Part shown: piece by piece, positions 46,557 to 57,803 of the stretch
Position numbering within the stretch: the stretch's first letter is position 1
How the letters are laid out: every line of letters begins with the position of its first letter
DNA from: Adenanthera pavonina
Taxonomy: Eukaryota > Streptophyta > Magnoliopsida > Fabales > Fabaceae
Reading direction: 5' to 3'
Length of the DNA: 64,000 nt
Assembly: GCA_026686845.1 (NCBI GenBank)
Contig: JAIVEN010000002.1
Location: forward strand, 36,411,001-36,475,000
Made by a program: the position numbers and the translations under genes
The notes under the pieces: model-generated
What the model was told of the DNA's origin: nothing
Seen by the model: the letters and a program-made list of their open reading frames with translations, nothing else
Databases searched by the model: none

Positions 46557-48412
46557 TCGTTAAATCAAGAGTTTTGATGATTCTAAACCAACACTCAAGA
46601 GCTTGGATTGAAGATATCAAAGGAGATCAAAGTTGTTTCAAGTGAAGATTTTATGAGTATTTGCTGTTAGATCTTTTGTAGAGTCTTAGTTTTTGCTATG
46701 ATTGGGTAAAAGATTTTGATTTAAAGAAAAGATGTTTTAAAACTTTGATTTTATGTTAAATCTTGAAACATTTGGAAAACACCCACAAACAGACGAAGGT
46801 TGAAAGTTTAAACTGAACTGTCAAGTTTGAAATTCGAACTTTGCCTTTGGACATTTGAATTTCGAGCTAAAACTGAATAAGTCTGAAGAGATGACTCTCT
46901 GTCAGACGAATTTTGGTTGTTCAAAATTTGAATTTTCATCTAGTCTGAAAGAAGCCTTTCTGGTAATAGACGAACTTCACACTATCAAAATTCGAATTTC
47001 AAGTAAAATGAAGTTTGTGAAAACCAAAGAAATTCGTCTGAAACTATGATAAAATGCATCTGAAATCAAAATCAAATTGAGTTTGATAAATGCTCTCTGA
47101 CAGACGAATTTTAAACTTCCAACATTCGAATTTTCATATAAGTCTGAAAGAAGCTTCTTTGCAACAGACGAACTTTGAGTCTTCAAAATTCGAATTTTAG
47201 ACAAAACAAAACTTGAGAAAATAGAAGAAATTCGTCTGAAAGTTTGATAAAGTTCATCTGAGATCAAGAATGATTTAAGTCTCAAAACTGCTTTCTGACA
47301 GACGAACTTTGAACATTAAAATTTGAATTTCAGAAGCTAAGTTCTTGAGTCTGCTAAAGTGAAACATTGACATACGAATGATGAGAACTTGCAACATTTG
47401 AATGATGAAATTAGTCTGAAAAGAGTCTCTCTGACAGACGAATTTCACCCTTTCAAAATTTGAATTTCGAGGAAAGTAATCTACTGTTCCTCTTTAAATG
47501 TTCAATGAACAGACGAATTTTGGGGTTCCAAAATTCGAATTTCGAAGGCACTGTAGAAAATTAAAAACACTGTTCACACTTAACCGAAAAACTTTCTTCT
47601 TGAAAATTCGTATGTCACACTGTGAAAATGTTTTGTAAGCTTCAAAATTTGAATTTCACTTCATAGACAGACGAACTTCGTGCTGTAATGTTGGAAGCTT
47701 TAATCTTCGGTTCCTTCAAAATTCGTCTGTTGACCAACCAAAATTCGAATTTCAGTATGTCAGAAACATTAAATGCAACCAAACGGATAGTTTTTCAGAG
47801 TAACCGTTGGATAACTTCCCCAACGGATAGATTTAGTCTCTAACGGATATCTGAGACCTAAATCTATAAATACAACATCATTTGAAGTTGTGGGTAACGA
47901 ATCAAACTTATATATATCGAATTTCTGTTGAATCTTCTTCAAAAAGCTTTTACCCTCTCAACTTCTATACTTGTACTTAAACTTTCATATCTACTCTTTT
48001 CAAGAGAGTTATTTCATTGTAATCAATCTACTCTTCATCTGGGAGATAGATTTACTTGTGAGGGATATTCACAAGGGGATTGGGAAGCACATAGTGAAAG
48101 TGCTTGGAGAGTTTGAGAGAGCTCAGAAACAGAGCATACTCGTGTACTGTGGCTTTAGCAAGAAGCCCGTTGAAATTCTTGCTGTATAGTGGATAAATCC
48201 AAGAGGTGTCTTGAGAACTGGATGTAGGTCAAGTGGATAGACCGAACCAGGATAAATCACTGAGTTTTCTTCTCCTTATCTCTACTTTTCAGCTTGCTCT
48301 GTTTTACACGTTGTTTTCATTATACTGTGATATCTTCACTTACTTCACTTTGTGCAGAAAAAGTTCAATCTTTCCAATTCACCCCCCTCTTGGGAAGTCA
48401 GCCTTGCTAACA
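46557..48412 (+). mobile_element. Copia-2 3' LTR (about 1,856 bp)
   Basis: It aligns along its length with 36261-38119. Its first bases read TCGTTAAATC where the 5' LTR has TGTTGAATC, so the terminal TG is damaged. Several array words lost in one LTR by C/T or G/A changes are intact in the other. Confidence 0.92.
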
Positions 48413-48417
48413 GATTC

Positions 48418-48734
48418 GACGTCCACGCCGACGCGTGAGGAACACGCACCACCCTAGCTCGTGGGATTTGGTTTTTCCCGTTTTTTTCAATTTTTATTTT
48501 TGTAATCTGAACCTTCTTGGGGCGTGTAAGGGCGCGTCCAGGGGTATTTTGGGACACTGTTTGCTTCTAAAAATCCCTAAATTTGAGATCTTCAATTTCA
48601 TATACTATTTGCCTAATTTTAAGGTAATTTTGAATATATTTAGAGTTATTTCAGTACATAATATTTTTTAATTTAAAAAAAATTTTCCAAAAATTATTTT
48701 AATAATTCCTACTATTTTATTGAAGGTAAAAATA
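48418..48734 (+). other. Copia-1 leader, part after the Copia-2 insertion
   Basis: It continues the leader from 36260. CCCTAAATTTGAG and TTTTGCCTA-type words match the Copia-3 leader at 57680-57730, confirming the rejoining. No gene lies in this part. Confidence 0.75.
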
Positions 48735-49253
48735 ATGAAGCAAGAGTATTCTGAAAGCACTAAAATAATTGGATATGGTTCTCCAAGTTATGAGTATTTG
48801 GAAGAACTCATTCCAGAGAGTGAACCTTTTGATGAAGATCCTAATGAGGAGTTTCTAGAAGAAGAAGAAAATTTTGAGGAACATCAAGATGTGTATACAG
48901 ATCCAAATAGGCCAAAAGAAGATGAAATTATTTTTGAAGAGCCCAAAATTGAAGATCAAGAAGTAGATCAACCCCTTACCCACTCTGTAGCTCAAGACAT
49001 AGCAAATAGGGATGCAACAAAAATAAAAAATCTAAAAGACTTGTATTCTATTCTTGCGAAGTATTCACACTTTGTGGTGAATATGGAAGATGTTGAGTTC
49101 TTCGCAAACGTCATAATTAAGTTAAGAGAAAATCTGAATACACAAAATAAGAAATATTCAGATTATACCTGGGTCGATACGATTAATAGAGTCATGAAAA
49201 TATCGAATCGCACTCTTAAGAGGAAAATGATTAATTTCTGTTTTCCTGTTTAA
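48735..49253 (+). CDS. Copia-1 acidic ORF ahead of gag (172 aa), function unknown
   Basis: It starts MKQEYSESTKIIGYG. Residues 25-80 are strongly acidic (IPESEPFDEDPNEEFLEEEE). The C-terminal half is more ordinary (HFVVNMEDVEFFANVIIKLR, KYSDYTWVDTINRV). The frame is open throughout, although the gag and pol that follow are broken. Copia-3 has a positional counterpart with an acidic middle and the same TWV motif near its end. I do not recognise a family. It is not gag, which begins separately at 49626. Confidence 0.6.
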   Translation: MKQEYSESTKIIGYGSPSYEYLEELIPESEPFDEDPNEEFLEEEENFEEHQDVYTDPNRPKEDEIIFEEPKIEDQEVDQPLTHSVAQDIANRDATKIKNLKDLYSILAKYSHFVVNMEDVEFFANVIIKLRENLNTQNKKYSDYTWVDTINRVMKISNRTLKRKMINFCFPV

Positions 49254-49625
49254 TTGATGTATGGATTTTTTTTTATTTTTTATACAATGACTATGTTCTT
49301 GTATGAATTTAATATTTTTTTAATATATGCTTTATTTGAGTGGGAGTTTTAAAAAAAATTACATTTTTTTTGTTAATTATTCAAGTACTTGTATTAGAAT
49401 CTTAACAGATAATAATGATAACACTAGCATCTGTGTGATGGGAGACACACGTGTGGTCTCCTGATTATGGAACTAATGAAATTATTATTGTTCTAATAAG
49501 AAATAATACAAGTATATGACATTGTATATTGTACTGTGCTACATGTATATTTTATTAATATATTCTTTAGTTCAGCTCAATAATAGAAATCCTTTATGTG
49601 GGATAGTCTAGTAACTGATTTGAGA
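49254..49625 (+). other. Copia-1 spacer between the acidic ORF and gag
   Basis: This is AT-rich non-coding sequence, paralleled in Copia-3 at 58700-59158 (GAGTGGGAGTT, GAGACACACG/ GTAGACTCCCG). Confidence 0.65.
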
Positions 49626-50505
49626 ATGGCGACCAAGAGTATAATGGCTGAGCTGAACAAGGAAGATAAACTAAATAGGGACAATTGGGACATCTGGCAC
49701 CAAAAGGTTTTGTATATATTGGAAGAATAAGATGATGTAGAACCACTGACTGTAGTCATGGCACAACCTGAAGCCGGCAATATTGCTCGACATAGGAGAC
49801 ACTAAGAGGTCTACATGGCTTGGAAAAGGAAGAACAGCATAGCACGTATTACTATGCTGGGCACTATGGCTAATGACCTAATGTGTGAGTATGAGAAATA
49901 TTCAACTGCACAAGCCATGTGGATGGCATTAAAGGATAAGTTTGGAGGTACCTCTACCATCAAACTGAGAAGGCTGACAATTAAGTTTGATACTTATAAG
50001 TTAAGGCCTAACACTCTTATGAAATAGCATCTACGAGAGATGGCCAGCATGATCAGAGAACTGAAGGAAGCTAGGCATGAATTGTCTGATGAACAGCAGA
50101 TCCAGACTGTCATAAGGTCACTCCCTTTAAGCTGGGAACACATGAAAGTCAACTTACCATAATGAGAATATAAACACTTTTAGTGATATGGCGAAACATC
50201 TGGAGCTTGAAGATGAACGTCTAGTGGCCTACAGAGCCTCTGGACAAGCCTATCTGACTAAAGAAGTAGGAACTTCTAACCGTAAGCCAAATTCAAAAAA
50301 GGGCAAGAAAAATCAAAGGGTAAGAAGAATGGCCCGAAATTTAAAAAGGGAAATAAACCTTTCACGAAAAGAAGGAAGAAAGGCAGAAAGAAGAAGAAGA
50401 CTGATCTGAGTAAGGTTAAGTGCTATTCCTGCCAGAAAATGGGTCATTTTGCAAGGATTGCCCTGAGCAAAATGAATATGAAAAGGTATTAGTGAATTAT
50501 GTTAA
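49626..50505 (+). pseudogene. gag: Copia-1 gag, disrupted
   Basis: It starts MATKSIMAELNKEDKLN and has WDIWHQKVLYILEE, MALKDKFGGTSTIKLRRL and IRSLPLSWEHMKVNL, typical copia gag. Stops occur after ILEE and at four more places. The zinc knuckle (CYSCQKMGHFA, about 50425) loses its frame through a one-base deletion. Confidence 0.88.
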
Positions 50506-53500
50506 TTCACATATGTCTTATGTTTCAAGTACTTTTTTTTAACAGAAACTATTTCTTCTTCTTCGATAATTGACTCAGGCTCTACAGACCACATGAGCAG
50601 GGATCGAGGATCCTTTACAGAGTACCGTTGGTTGCCGAATCAAAGCAAATGGCTTTATGTTGGTAACAACGTGAGAATTGAGGTGAAAGGCATAGGAACC
50701 TGTAAATTAACTTTGCGAGGTGGAAAAACCTTGATCATCTATGATGTACTCCATGCACCTGACATCTGACGGAACTTAGTTTCTATTTCCTGCTTATTAA
50801 TTTATGGGTTTAATGTAAATTTTCATGATAAGGTAGCAGACATTTCATTAAGGACAACCTTTTATGGTTCAGCTTTTCTTTCAAAGAAGTTCTTTGTAAT
50901 GGACATCGTTGGTGATTTTTATATGCATGCTTACTTTGCAACTTCTTCTAATTCAAATGTTGATATGAATGGCATGCTAGACTAAGACATATTAATCAAA
51001 ATAGAATGATTAAACTAGCTAAAGAAGGACTACTAGGCACAATTGATAAAATAGAAATGTCCTTGTGTGAGCATTGTCTGGCTAGTAAAGCAACTAGAAA
51101 ACCATTTGGAACTGGAACTAGGGCAAAAACTCCATTGCAATTAATCCATTCAGATATTTGTGGTCCTATGAGTGTGAGGGCAACACATGGAGCTGTTTAT
51201 TTCATCACTTTCATTGATGATTATTCGCGATTTGGTTATGTCTATTTGATGTCACATAAATCTAAAGCACTAGAATGTTTTAGACGATACATGAACTTAG
51301 TTGAAAATCAAATGGACAAGAAAATCAAAGCATTAAGAACCGATCACAGACGTGAATATTTATCGGATCAATTCAAAAAGCTCTGTGAAGAAAAGGGAAT
51401 AGTAAGGAAACTTACAATCCCTGGCACCCCACAATAAGTGTAGCTGAAATAAGAAATAGAACATTACTAGACATGGTTAGGTCCATGATGGCACAAGCCA
51501 ATCTACCTATTTCATATTGGGGAGATGCACTTTTAACAGCAGCCTTCATACTTAACTGTGTGCCCTCAAAATCAGTCACATCCACACCCTATGAGCGATG
51601 GACAAATCATAAGCCGGATTTAAATATTTTAAAACCTTGGGGGTCGGCAACTTATGTCCATGATCCTTTCCACAAATATGGAAAACTAGGTCCAAGAGGG
51701 AAGAAATGTATCTTTATTGGATACTCTGAACAATCTAAGGGTTACATTTTTATTGGAGAAAACTAGGATGGAAGTGTGACTGAAATAGAATCTAGAGATG
51801 TAACATTTCTAGAAAATGAATTTTCTAGCAGGGATGAGGTGGATCGTACTGTCTTTCTTTATGAGATACATGAAGACACTGAGGAACAAATTTATATACC
51901 TCAACCTCTTAATTCGAGTGGGAGCTCACAAGGACCAGTGCAAGATTCTGTTTAAGAACAGAACAACTTACAAGAGACCCCATTACATAGGAGTAATAGA
52001 GAAAGTATACCAAAAAGACATTTCCCAATTGAAGAGACTGCACTTATTGTTACCCTACAAGATAATGATGACTCCAGTTCAATACATGAGGCTCCATCAT
52101 GCCCTGGTAGAAATCAATGGAAGAAAGTAATGAACAAGGAAATGGATTCGATGAGGATAAACCAAGTTTGGGATCTGGTTGATCTTCCATTTGGACGTAA
52201 GGCAATTGGGAATAAATAGGTTCTCAAAATTAAGAAAAAGGTAGATGGATCGATTGAAAGATACAAGGCTCAATTAGTGGCAAAAGGGTATACATAACAG
52301 GAAGGTATAGATTATGAAGATAATTTTTTCTCCTGTTGTGCTTTTTAACTCCATAAGACTAATTTTGGCAATAATAGCGAGTTTAAATTTAGAATTACAT
52401 CAAATGGATGTAAAAACTGCATTTTTAAATGGTGAACTGGATGAAGAAATCTATATACAACAACCATTAGGTTTCATTGAGAAAGGAAAAGAGAATAAAA
52501 TCTACAAGCTAAAAAGGTAATCATCCAGACAGTGGTATTTAAAGTTTCACCAAGCTATAACCTCGTACAACTTCCAGATGATCGACGAGGACCACTGTGT
52601 ACACATAAAAAATTTTGAAAAGAATCTTGTGATATTATCCCTTCATGTGGATGATATACTATTAGCCGGAAATAGTCTAAAATTGATTATAGCTATCAAA
52701 GAATGGCTATCTTCGAATTTTGAAATGAAAGACATGGGTGAAGCTGATTACATACTGGGAGTTAAAATCCATAGAGATCGCATAAGAAAATTAATATCCC
52801 TTTCTCAGAAAAATTACATTGAGAAAATTCTTGAGTGATTCAATATGAAAAACTGTAAACCTTTGGATACCCCTATTTTAAGAGGAGAAAATTTGAGCCT
52901 AGACATGTGTCCTCAGACAGAGTCTGAAAAGTAGATGATGGAAAAGGTCCCTTATTCCAGTGCAGTTGATAGCTTAATGTATGCCATGATGTGTACGAGA
53001 CCAGACATATGTTATGCAGTTGGTTTGGTCAGTAGGTACTAGTCAAACCCTGGACTGAAACATTGGAAAGCTATGAAGAGAATCCTAAGATATTTGCAAG
53101 GCACAGCAGATTATGCCCTATGTTATCAAGGAAGCGATTTATGCTTGGTAGGATACTTCGATGCAGATTAGGGAGGAGATCTAGATGAGCGCAAATCGAC
53201 TTTTTGGATATGTTTTTCTGTTAACCAATGGGGCCATATCTTGGTGTAGCAAGAAACAGACTTGTATTGCTTTGTCTACCATGGAAGTAGAGTTCGTTGC
53301 ATGTTCTGCAGCAGTACAAAAAACAGTATGGTTGAAGAGATTCATAAAACACTTAGGGATCATTGGTGATAAATTGGATCCAATTTTGATAAACTGTGAT
53401 AGCGAGGCAGCCATTGCCTACACCAAAGATCCCAAGTATTATAGTAAGACAAAGCACATAGACACTAAGTATAATTTTGTAAGAGATGCTATAGCACAGA

Positions 53501-53619
53501 AAAGTGTTACAATTCGCCATATTCCTACACGTCAAATGATAGCTGATCCCCTTACCAAGTCAATACCTAGAGATATATATGTTGATCATGTAAAATCACT
53601 TAATATTTGTAGGATATGA
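50506..53619 (+). pseudogene. pol: Copia-1 pol: protease, integrase, RT, RNase H, disrupted
   Basis: The protease motif IIDSGSTDHMSRD (about 50565) is intact. Integrase has CEHCLASKATRKPF, LIHSDICGPM, FIDDYSRFGY and PGTPQ followed by a stop at the place of the usual QNG. RT has LEDV-type LHQMDVKTAFLNG, and its catalytic box reads LHVDDILLAG (Tyr to His). RNase H has STMEVEFVACSAAVQ and TKHIDTKYNFVRD. About 18 bases are missing near 52519 relative to Copia-3. Several stops and shifts are shared with Copia-3 only inside 51888-52402. Confidence 0.9.
51888..52402 (+). repeat. 515-bp tract identical to 61424-61938
   Basis: By eye it has no mismatch with Copia-3, while nearby pol sequence differs at about 10%. 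The tract includes shared stop codons (AATAAATAGG, TACATAACAG) and a shared frameshift (ATAATTTTTTCTCC). Confidence 0.9.
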
Positions 53620-54750
53620 TGTAACACAAATCTCTGTAATGATCAATTATATGAATAAAATTAAGTGTATTTTTCTATAATTGAGTCATTTAAGTACATA
53701 TTTATGAAAATATACAATATCTAGTATGTCGTACATGTTGATAAGGTTAGCTTTCTCACACGAGCAACTGCCTTTGACACTCATGGAGAGTGGGCAAAGA
53801 TGAGACATCTTTTGTATTTACTAATAAATCTGCAAGAGGGCAGATATGATAGTTAAACAATATAAAAAAAGTTGCCCCGACAAAAGAAGAGAATAGCTCG
53901 GGATGTGATCAAATAAATAAAATTTTTGGATTGAATTATGGATACCCACAATCCATAATACATGTAACCAAATAATGAATTCTCCAACAAAGACGTTATG
54001 ATAAGTGGAAGCATTGGTAGAATTCAGGTTAGACACTGTGTGTGTCTGAACTTAAATCTGTACGGTGTTAATAACAAACCAAAATCGACATATGCTCCTA
54101 TGTGATAAGAGTAACACCGTAGCATGCAATTCATACTGCATGTATTTTAAAACCGCAATTAGGAAGTAAGTGAATAGATCCTTGTTTCATTACTGTGTGA
54201 GTCCCTGAGAGGAATAAATCCTCTCATTAATGTCCTTATGACTTTGACATTTTCATGGAAAATGATTCAATATTAGCTACTTTAGCATATATCCAATGGT
54301 CATGATAAATTTGATCAAAAGGTATTATGCTAAGAAAGCAATTGTTTCATATTGAAATGAAATATGGACGAAAGGAAGATTATCTAAATATATACACACT
54401 TATACTGGTATCTAAAATATGTCCGTTAAGAAGTTATGATGTTAACATCTTATGCGTAGACACTAAGTATACAAGAAAAAGGTAATCTAAGTTTATGTTA
54501 AAACTTATGAGGGATTAGATTTGCTATGGATGAAAATATATATGGGTAAATCTAGGACATTCAAGGCATAATACATGAACAAAATAAATGTGTAATACAT
54601 AAGGTGATTCTATGCTGGTCCTTAAGAAGGATTTCTAGTATAAGAATACCTAATTACAGACGTCATGTCCATGCAGTCATGGTAAAGCACTTAGTATGAA
54701 ATGAAAAGGAAGAATTGTAAGAGGTTAACCCATCAAGTATGAGTGGGAGA
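53620..54750 (+). other. Copia-1 3' untranslated region and polypurine tract
   Basis: This is about 1.1 kb with no coding frame, unusually long for a copia element. The first 500 bases are conserved with Copia-3 (63094-63576), with CTTTGACACTCATGGAGAG in both. GAGTGGGAGA (54741-54750) is the polypurine tract at the LTR edge. Confidence 0.8.
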
Positions 54751-55210
54751 TATTGGGTTACACCATTGATGGGTGGAAGTTGAAAGCCCAAAAAGGGCCC
54801 AAGCCCAAACAAATTATATAGCTTTTTCTATTATTAAATTAAGATGAGAGGGAGGGAACGGTTGAATAGCAACCGATCCCCACACACTGCACGCACGAGA
54901 AAACCAAGAGATCGTGCATCATTATACGGAAGCGGGAGTTTTTTCTCTTGGACCATGGACTCTCTCAGAAGTTGAAAAATGTACTCCGTCTTCCAAGAAA
55001 AGTCTCTCTCTCTTCCTTTCAAAAACTCTCTCAGACTTCATCTCAACTCTTGCTCCTTACAATTTTCTTTCAATAGTGTTTTCTACTGTGAACTAGAGAA
55101 TAAAGTCCAAGTGACTTTATTTCAACTGCTTGGTGTTTCTCATTCTGTCTGTGGAAGAATATATTCTCGATCGGTATGTGTATATCTTTCCTATCTTTTT
55201 TATTCTTACA
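54751..55210 (+). mobile_element. Copia-1 3' LTR (460 bp)
   Basis: It runs from TATTGGGTTACACC (first G lost to A) to TATTCTTACA. It is followed by the GATCC duplication and then by block copy III. Confidence 0.93.
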
Positions 55211-56088
55211 GATCCAAACTAAAGGCCCCGAATCAGAGCAATAATCTTCATTAGAATAGAAGCCACAAGCCTGATTCCACCAGACACAGTCCACAAACAG
55301 AAGAATTGAAAGAAGAGAGCCGAAATCATTACTTCAAACATAATAAAAGTCAGAGAGACTACCAGAGCCACAAATGTGCAATTGATAACGATTAATATTA
55401 ATCATTACTTTTGTACGCAGTTAATATTACCTCTTAATATAAAACTATTTTAACCAAATCATATGACTTAAAAATGTGAGTTAAAATCATTTTTCTATCT
55501 CAACTTTTGAAAAAATTACAATATTTTTCCAAATCTATTTTCATTGAATTTCTTTCTCTTTCTCTCTCTCTCTCTCATGAATTGAATAGAGGCATTTTTT
55601 TAATAATGTATAATAAATATTATCTCATAATTTATAAAATAATCCTATATCTACAACTCAAGCAAAAAACTCCATATTTAAGGCCGGATAGAGTATCAGT
55701 TTGTCTAGATTAAATTTCCTCGTTTAACAATACTAAATGCTAGATATGTCTACTCATTAGTTTTGAAGGTTTAATTTTCATTTTAATTTTGATACAAGTT
55801 CATGTTGATAGAAGACCATTGTCTGAAGGAAATTAACCCATTCTTATGTGGCACATTCCATTAAGTCTCTTATTATTTTATTTGTACAAGTGTCCTTTTT
55901 TTTATTTTTTCCAAAATTTGTACAAGTGTCTTATTATTTTAAATATGTGTATTGTAGCTGATAAAAAGTTTGTAATTAAATGGGGATCTCTATTTTTTAA
56001 AGTACTTATACTAAACAATTTATTCTAAAAAATAGTCTCCAATCTTATTATTTAATATAGGATTATTATATATGTTATATTTATTAAT
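55211..56088. repeat. Duplicated non-coding block, copy III, part d
   Basis: It continues part c exactly after the Copia-1 target. It matches 12645-14490 of copy I and 20300-20860 of copy II (CATAATAAAAGTCAGAGA, GCTGATAAAAAGTTTGTAA). It carries a MITE at 55430-55693 and ends where Copia-3 inserted. Confidence 0.88.
55430..55693. mobile_element. Stowaway-like MITE, 264 bp, with empty sites in both other block copies
   Basis: It belongs to the same family as the split MITE at 28003-33003 (AATGTATAATAAATA in both). TA flanks are 55428-55429 and 55694-55695. Copies I and II read AATATTATCACTTTG straight through, which shows the unoccupied TA. Confidence 0.85.
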
Positions 56089-56478
56089 TGTTAGAAATTT
56101 GGGCCCACCCTTGATGATTTAGGTATCCAAATAAGAGGCTCATTTACTATTAGTTAATGGATATATTTTAATTTAATAAAGGAGGAGGCGGTTAAATAAG
56201 AAATTGAACCACTCGAGATAATGGATCATAACCACCTCCTACAAACTCGCTCACACACAGCATTTTAGCATATTGGAAAGATAGACTAAAAGTGTGTGTA
56301 AGCCAATTTTCTCTCTCAGAGTATTTTCTCTGAAAAAGCATGATGTATCTACAGTGAACCAGAGAAGAAAGTCCAAGTGACTTTATTCTATCCGCTTGGC
56401 GTATGTCATTCTTATTCTTTCAGTGAAAGAACATTCTAGACCTGTATGTATTTCTTCCCTATCTCTATTATTCCTTCA
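56089..56478 (+). mobile_element. Copia-3 5' LTR (390 bp)
   Basis: It runs from TGTTAGAAATTTGGG to ATTCCTTCA. It shares with the Copia-1 LTR only parts such as CCACCCTTGATG-like and GTGAACCAGAGAA...AAGTCCAAGTGACTTT, so the two are different subfamilies. Confidence 0.82.
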
Positions 56479-56479
56479 A

Positions 56480-56491
56480 TGGCATCAGAGT
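56480..56491 (+). other. Copia-3 primer-binding site
   Basis: TGGCATCAGAGT differs at two positions from the initiator tRNA-Met type site and lies two bases after the LTR. Confidence 0.75.
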
Positions 56492-56729
56492 CTCTTTGAT
56501 TTCTAGGCAAATTTATATCCGCTGCTTATTTTTTTGCCAATTATAACTTACTGCTTTGAGTACAAATATTTGCATTCAATCTTCATTTTATAATGAGTGC
56601 TTTTATATTTTGTTAGTATACTACCTATACTCATTAAATGCAAATTCTAAATCTGAGTAAGAGGGTATTTTTTTATTTAAAAATAAATATATACATATAT
56701 ATATACACCGTATGAACAGTGAACTCAAA

Positions 56730-57060
56730 ATTTTGGGTTCTCTGTAATCATCTTTTTTTAGACAAAAGGAGACCACCAACATGTAGACAATGATGAGACA
56801 AGAAAAATGCCACTGAAATCGCATCAAACGGATACCGGACGAGGGAGAAAATAGCGAAAAACCATGGTGGATTTGCGGGTAAAACTCAAAAAATTGGGTT
56901 TACCCAAATCATGTTTTTTTGGATAGAAGGAGACCATCATGGTGTAGAGAACGACGAGACAAGAAAAATGACACCAAAATTGCATAAAACATATGTCAGA
57001 CGAGGGAGAAAACGGCAAAATACGGTTGCGGGTTTGCAGGTTTGCCACCGGGTCCGAACT
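56730..57060 (+). repeat. Copia-3 leader tandem repeat, two units of about 170 bp
   Basis: Units share AGACAAAAGGAGACCA / ATAGAAGGAGACCA, GAGACAAGAAAAATG and GACGAGGGAGAAAA. They correspond to the Copia-1 leader repeat at 35540-35870. Confidence 0.75.
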
Positions 57061-57803
57061 GGGTCAGGTTGACCCATCTGAAGGTCAGGGATGACCACAA
57101 CGACATGTCATTTTGACATTACACCAAAACCACAAGTCATTTTGTCCAAAAATAATAAAAAAAATAAAAAACAGCGGATTGAGCTGTGAAAAAAAAAGGA
57201 ATTTTTTTAGTTGGGCAAACACGAAGACCAGCCCAACTTAAAAAAAAATTGGTTGGGCCGAGAGAAATTAGCCCAACTTAGAAAAAAAAACAAAAAAATG
57301 GGGAGGGAGGATAACGAATTGGGTCGGGACATGAGGAAAAGGGCTGAATTGAGACCGGCCCAAACCCAACTTCAAAAACCCAAAAAAAAATTATTAAATT
57401 AATATTATAAAAAAAAAGGAAGGAGTTGTTGACATGGTGCGTGGGGCTTACCAGCACCTTTTTTGGCCACGTGGAGGACACCATTAGCAAGAGGACGACA
57501 TGTGGAAGAAAGAGAGTCGGCGCGTGTCGTCGGATTCAGCCTACGCGACAACGCTTGAAGTGCACGTACCGTACTGGCACGTGGAAGTGTCATTTTTTCT
57601 ATTTTTCCAATATTTTTTCTTTGGTCTTCTAGGGTCGCGTAAGGGTGTGTCCAAGGTATTTTTGGACACTTTGTTTCAAAAAATCCCTAAATTTGAGTTC
57701 TTCATTTTGATATATATTTTGCCTATTTTAGAGCAATTTTTTATATATTTTATGGCAAAAAATGTTAAGAAAAGCCCCTAAAAACTATTTTTTTTAGGTA
57801 ATT
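57061..57803 (+). other. Copia-3 leader, remaining part
   Basis: It is non-coding, with GCCCAAC/GTTGGGC words able to pair (57210-57280). A GC-richer part at 57430-57590 parallels 48418-48560 and 36130-36230 of Copia-1. Confidence 0.65.

Larger units (their letters stand above)
36261..48412 (+). mobile_element. Copia-2, Sirevirus-type Ty1/copia element nested in Copia-1
   Basis: GATTC at 36256-36260 and 48413-48417 is a perfect target duplication in the Copia-1 leader. The LTRs are 1,859 and about 1,856 bp; roughly 32 differences by hand count (about 98% identity) make it the youngest datable element here. The order is primer-binding site, gag, pol (protease, integrase, RT, RNase H), a 1-kb spacer, a third ORF, purine tracts, LTR. 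Long gag, an ORF after pol, long LTRs with palindromic word arrays, and a TCATCATCAAAAAGGGGG-type tract together place it in the Sirevirus lineage. Confidence 0.93.
34840..55210 (+). mobile_element. Copia-1, Ty1/copia element containing nested Copia-2
   Basis: GATCC at 34835-34839 and 55211-55215 is the target duplication. The LTRs are 34840-35297 and 54751-55210. The internal region is split at 36260/48413 by Copia-2; without it Copia-1 is about 8.2 kb. The order after the leader is acidic ORF, gag, protease, integrase, RT, RNase H, which is Ty1/copia order. All frames are broken. The LTRs differ at about 27 of 458 positions by hand count (about 94% identical). Confidence 0.93.
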
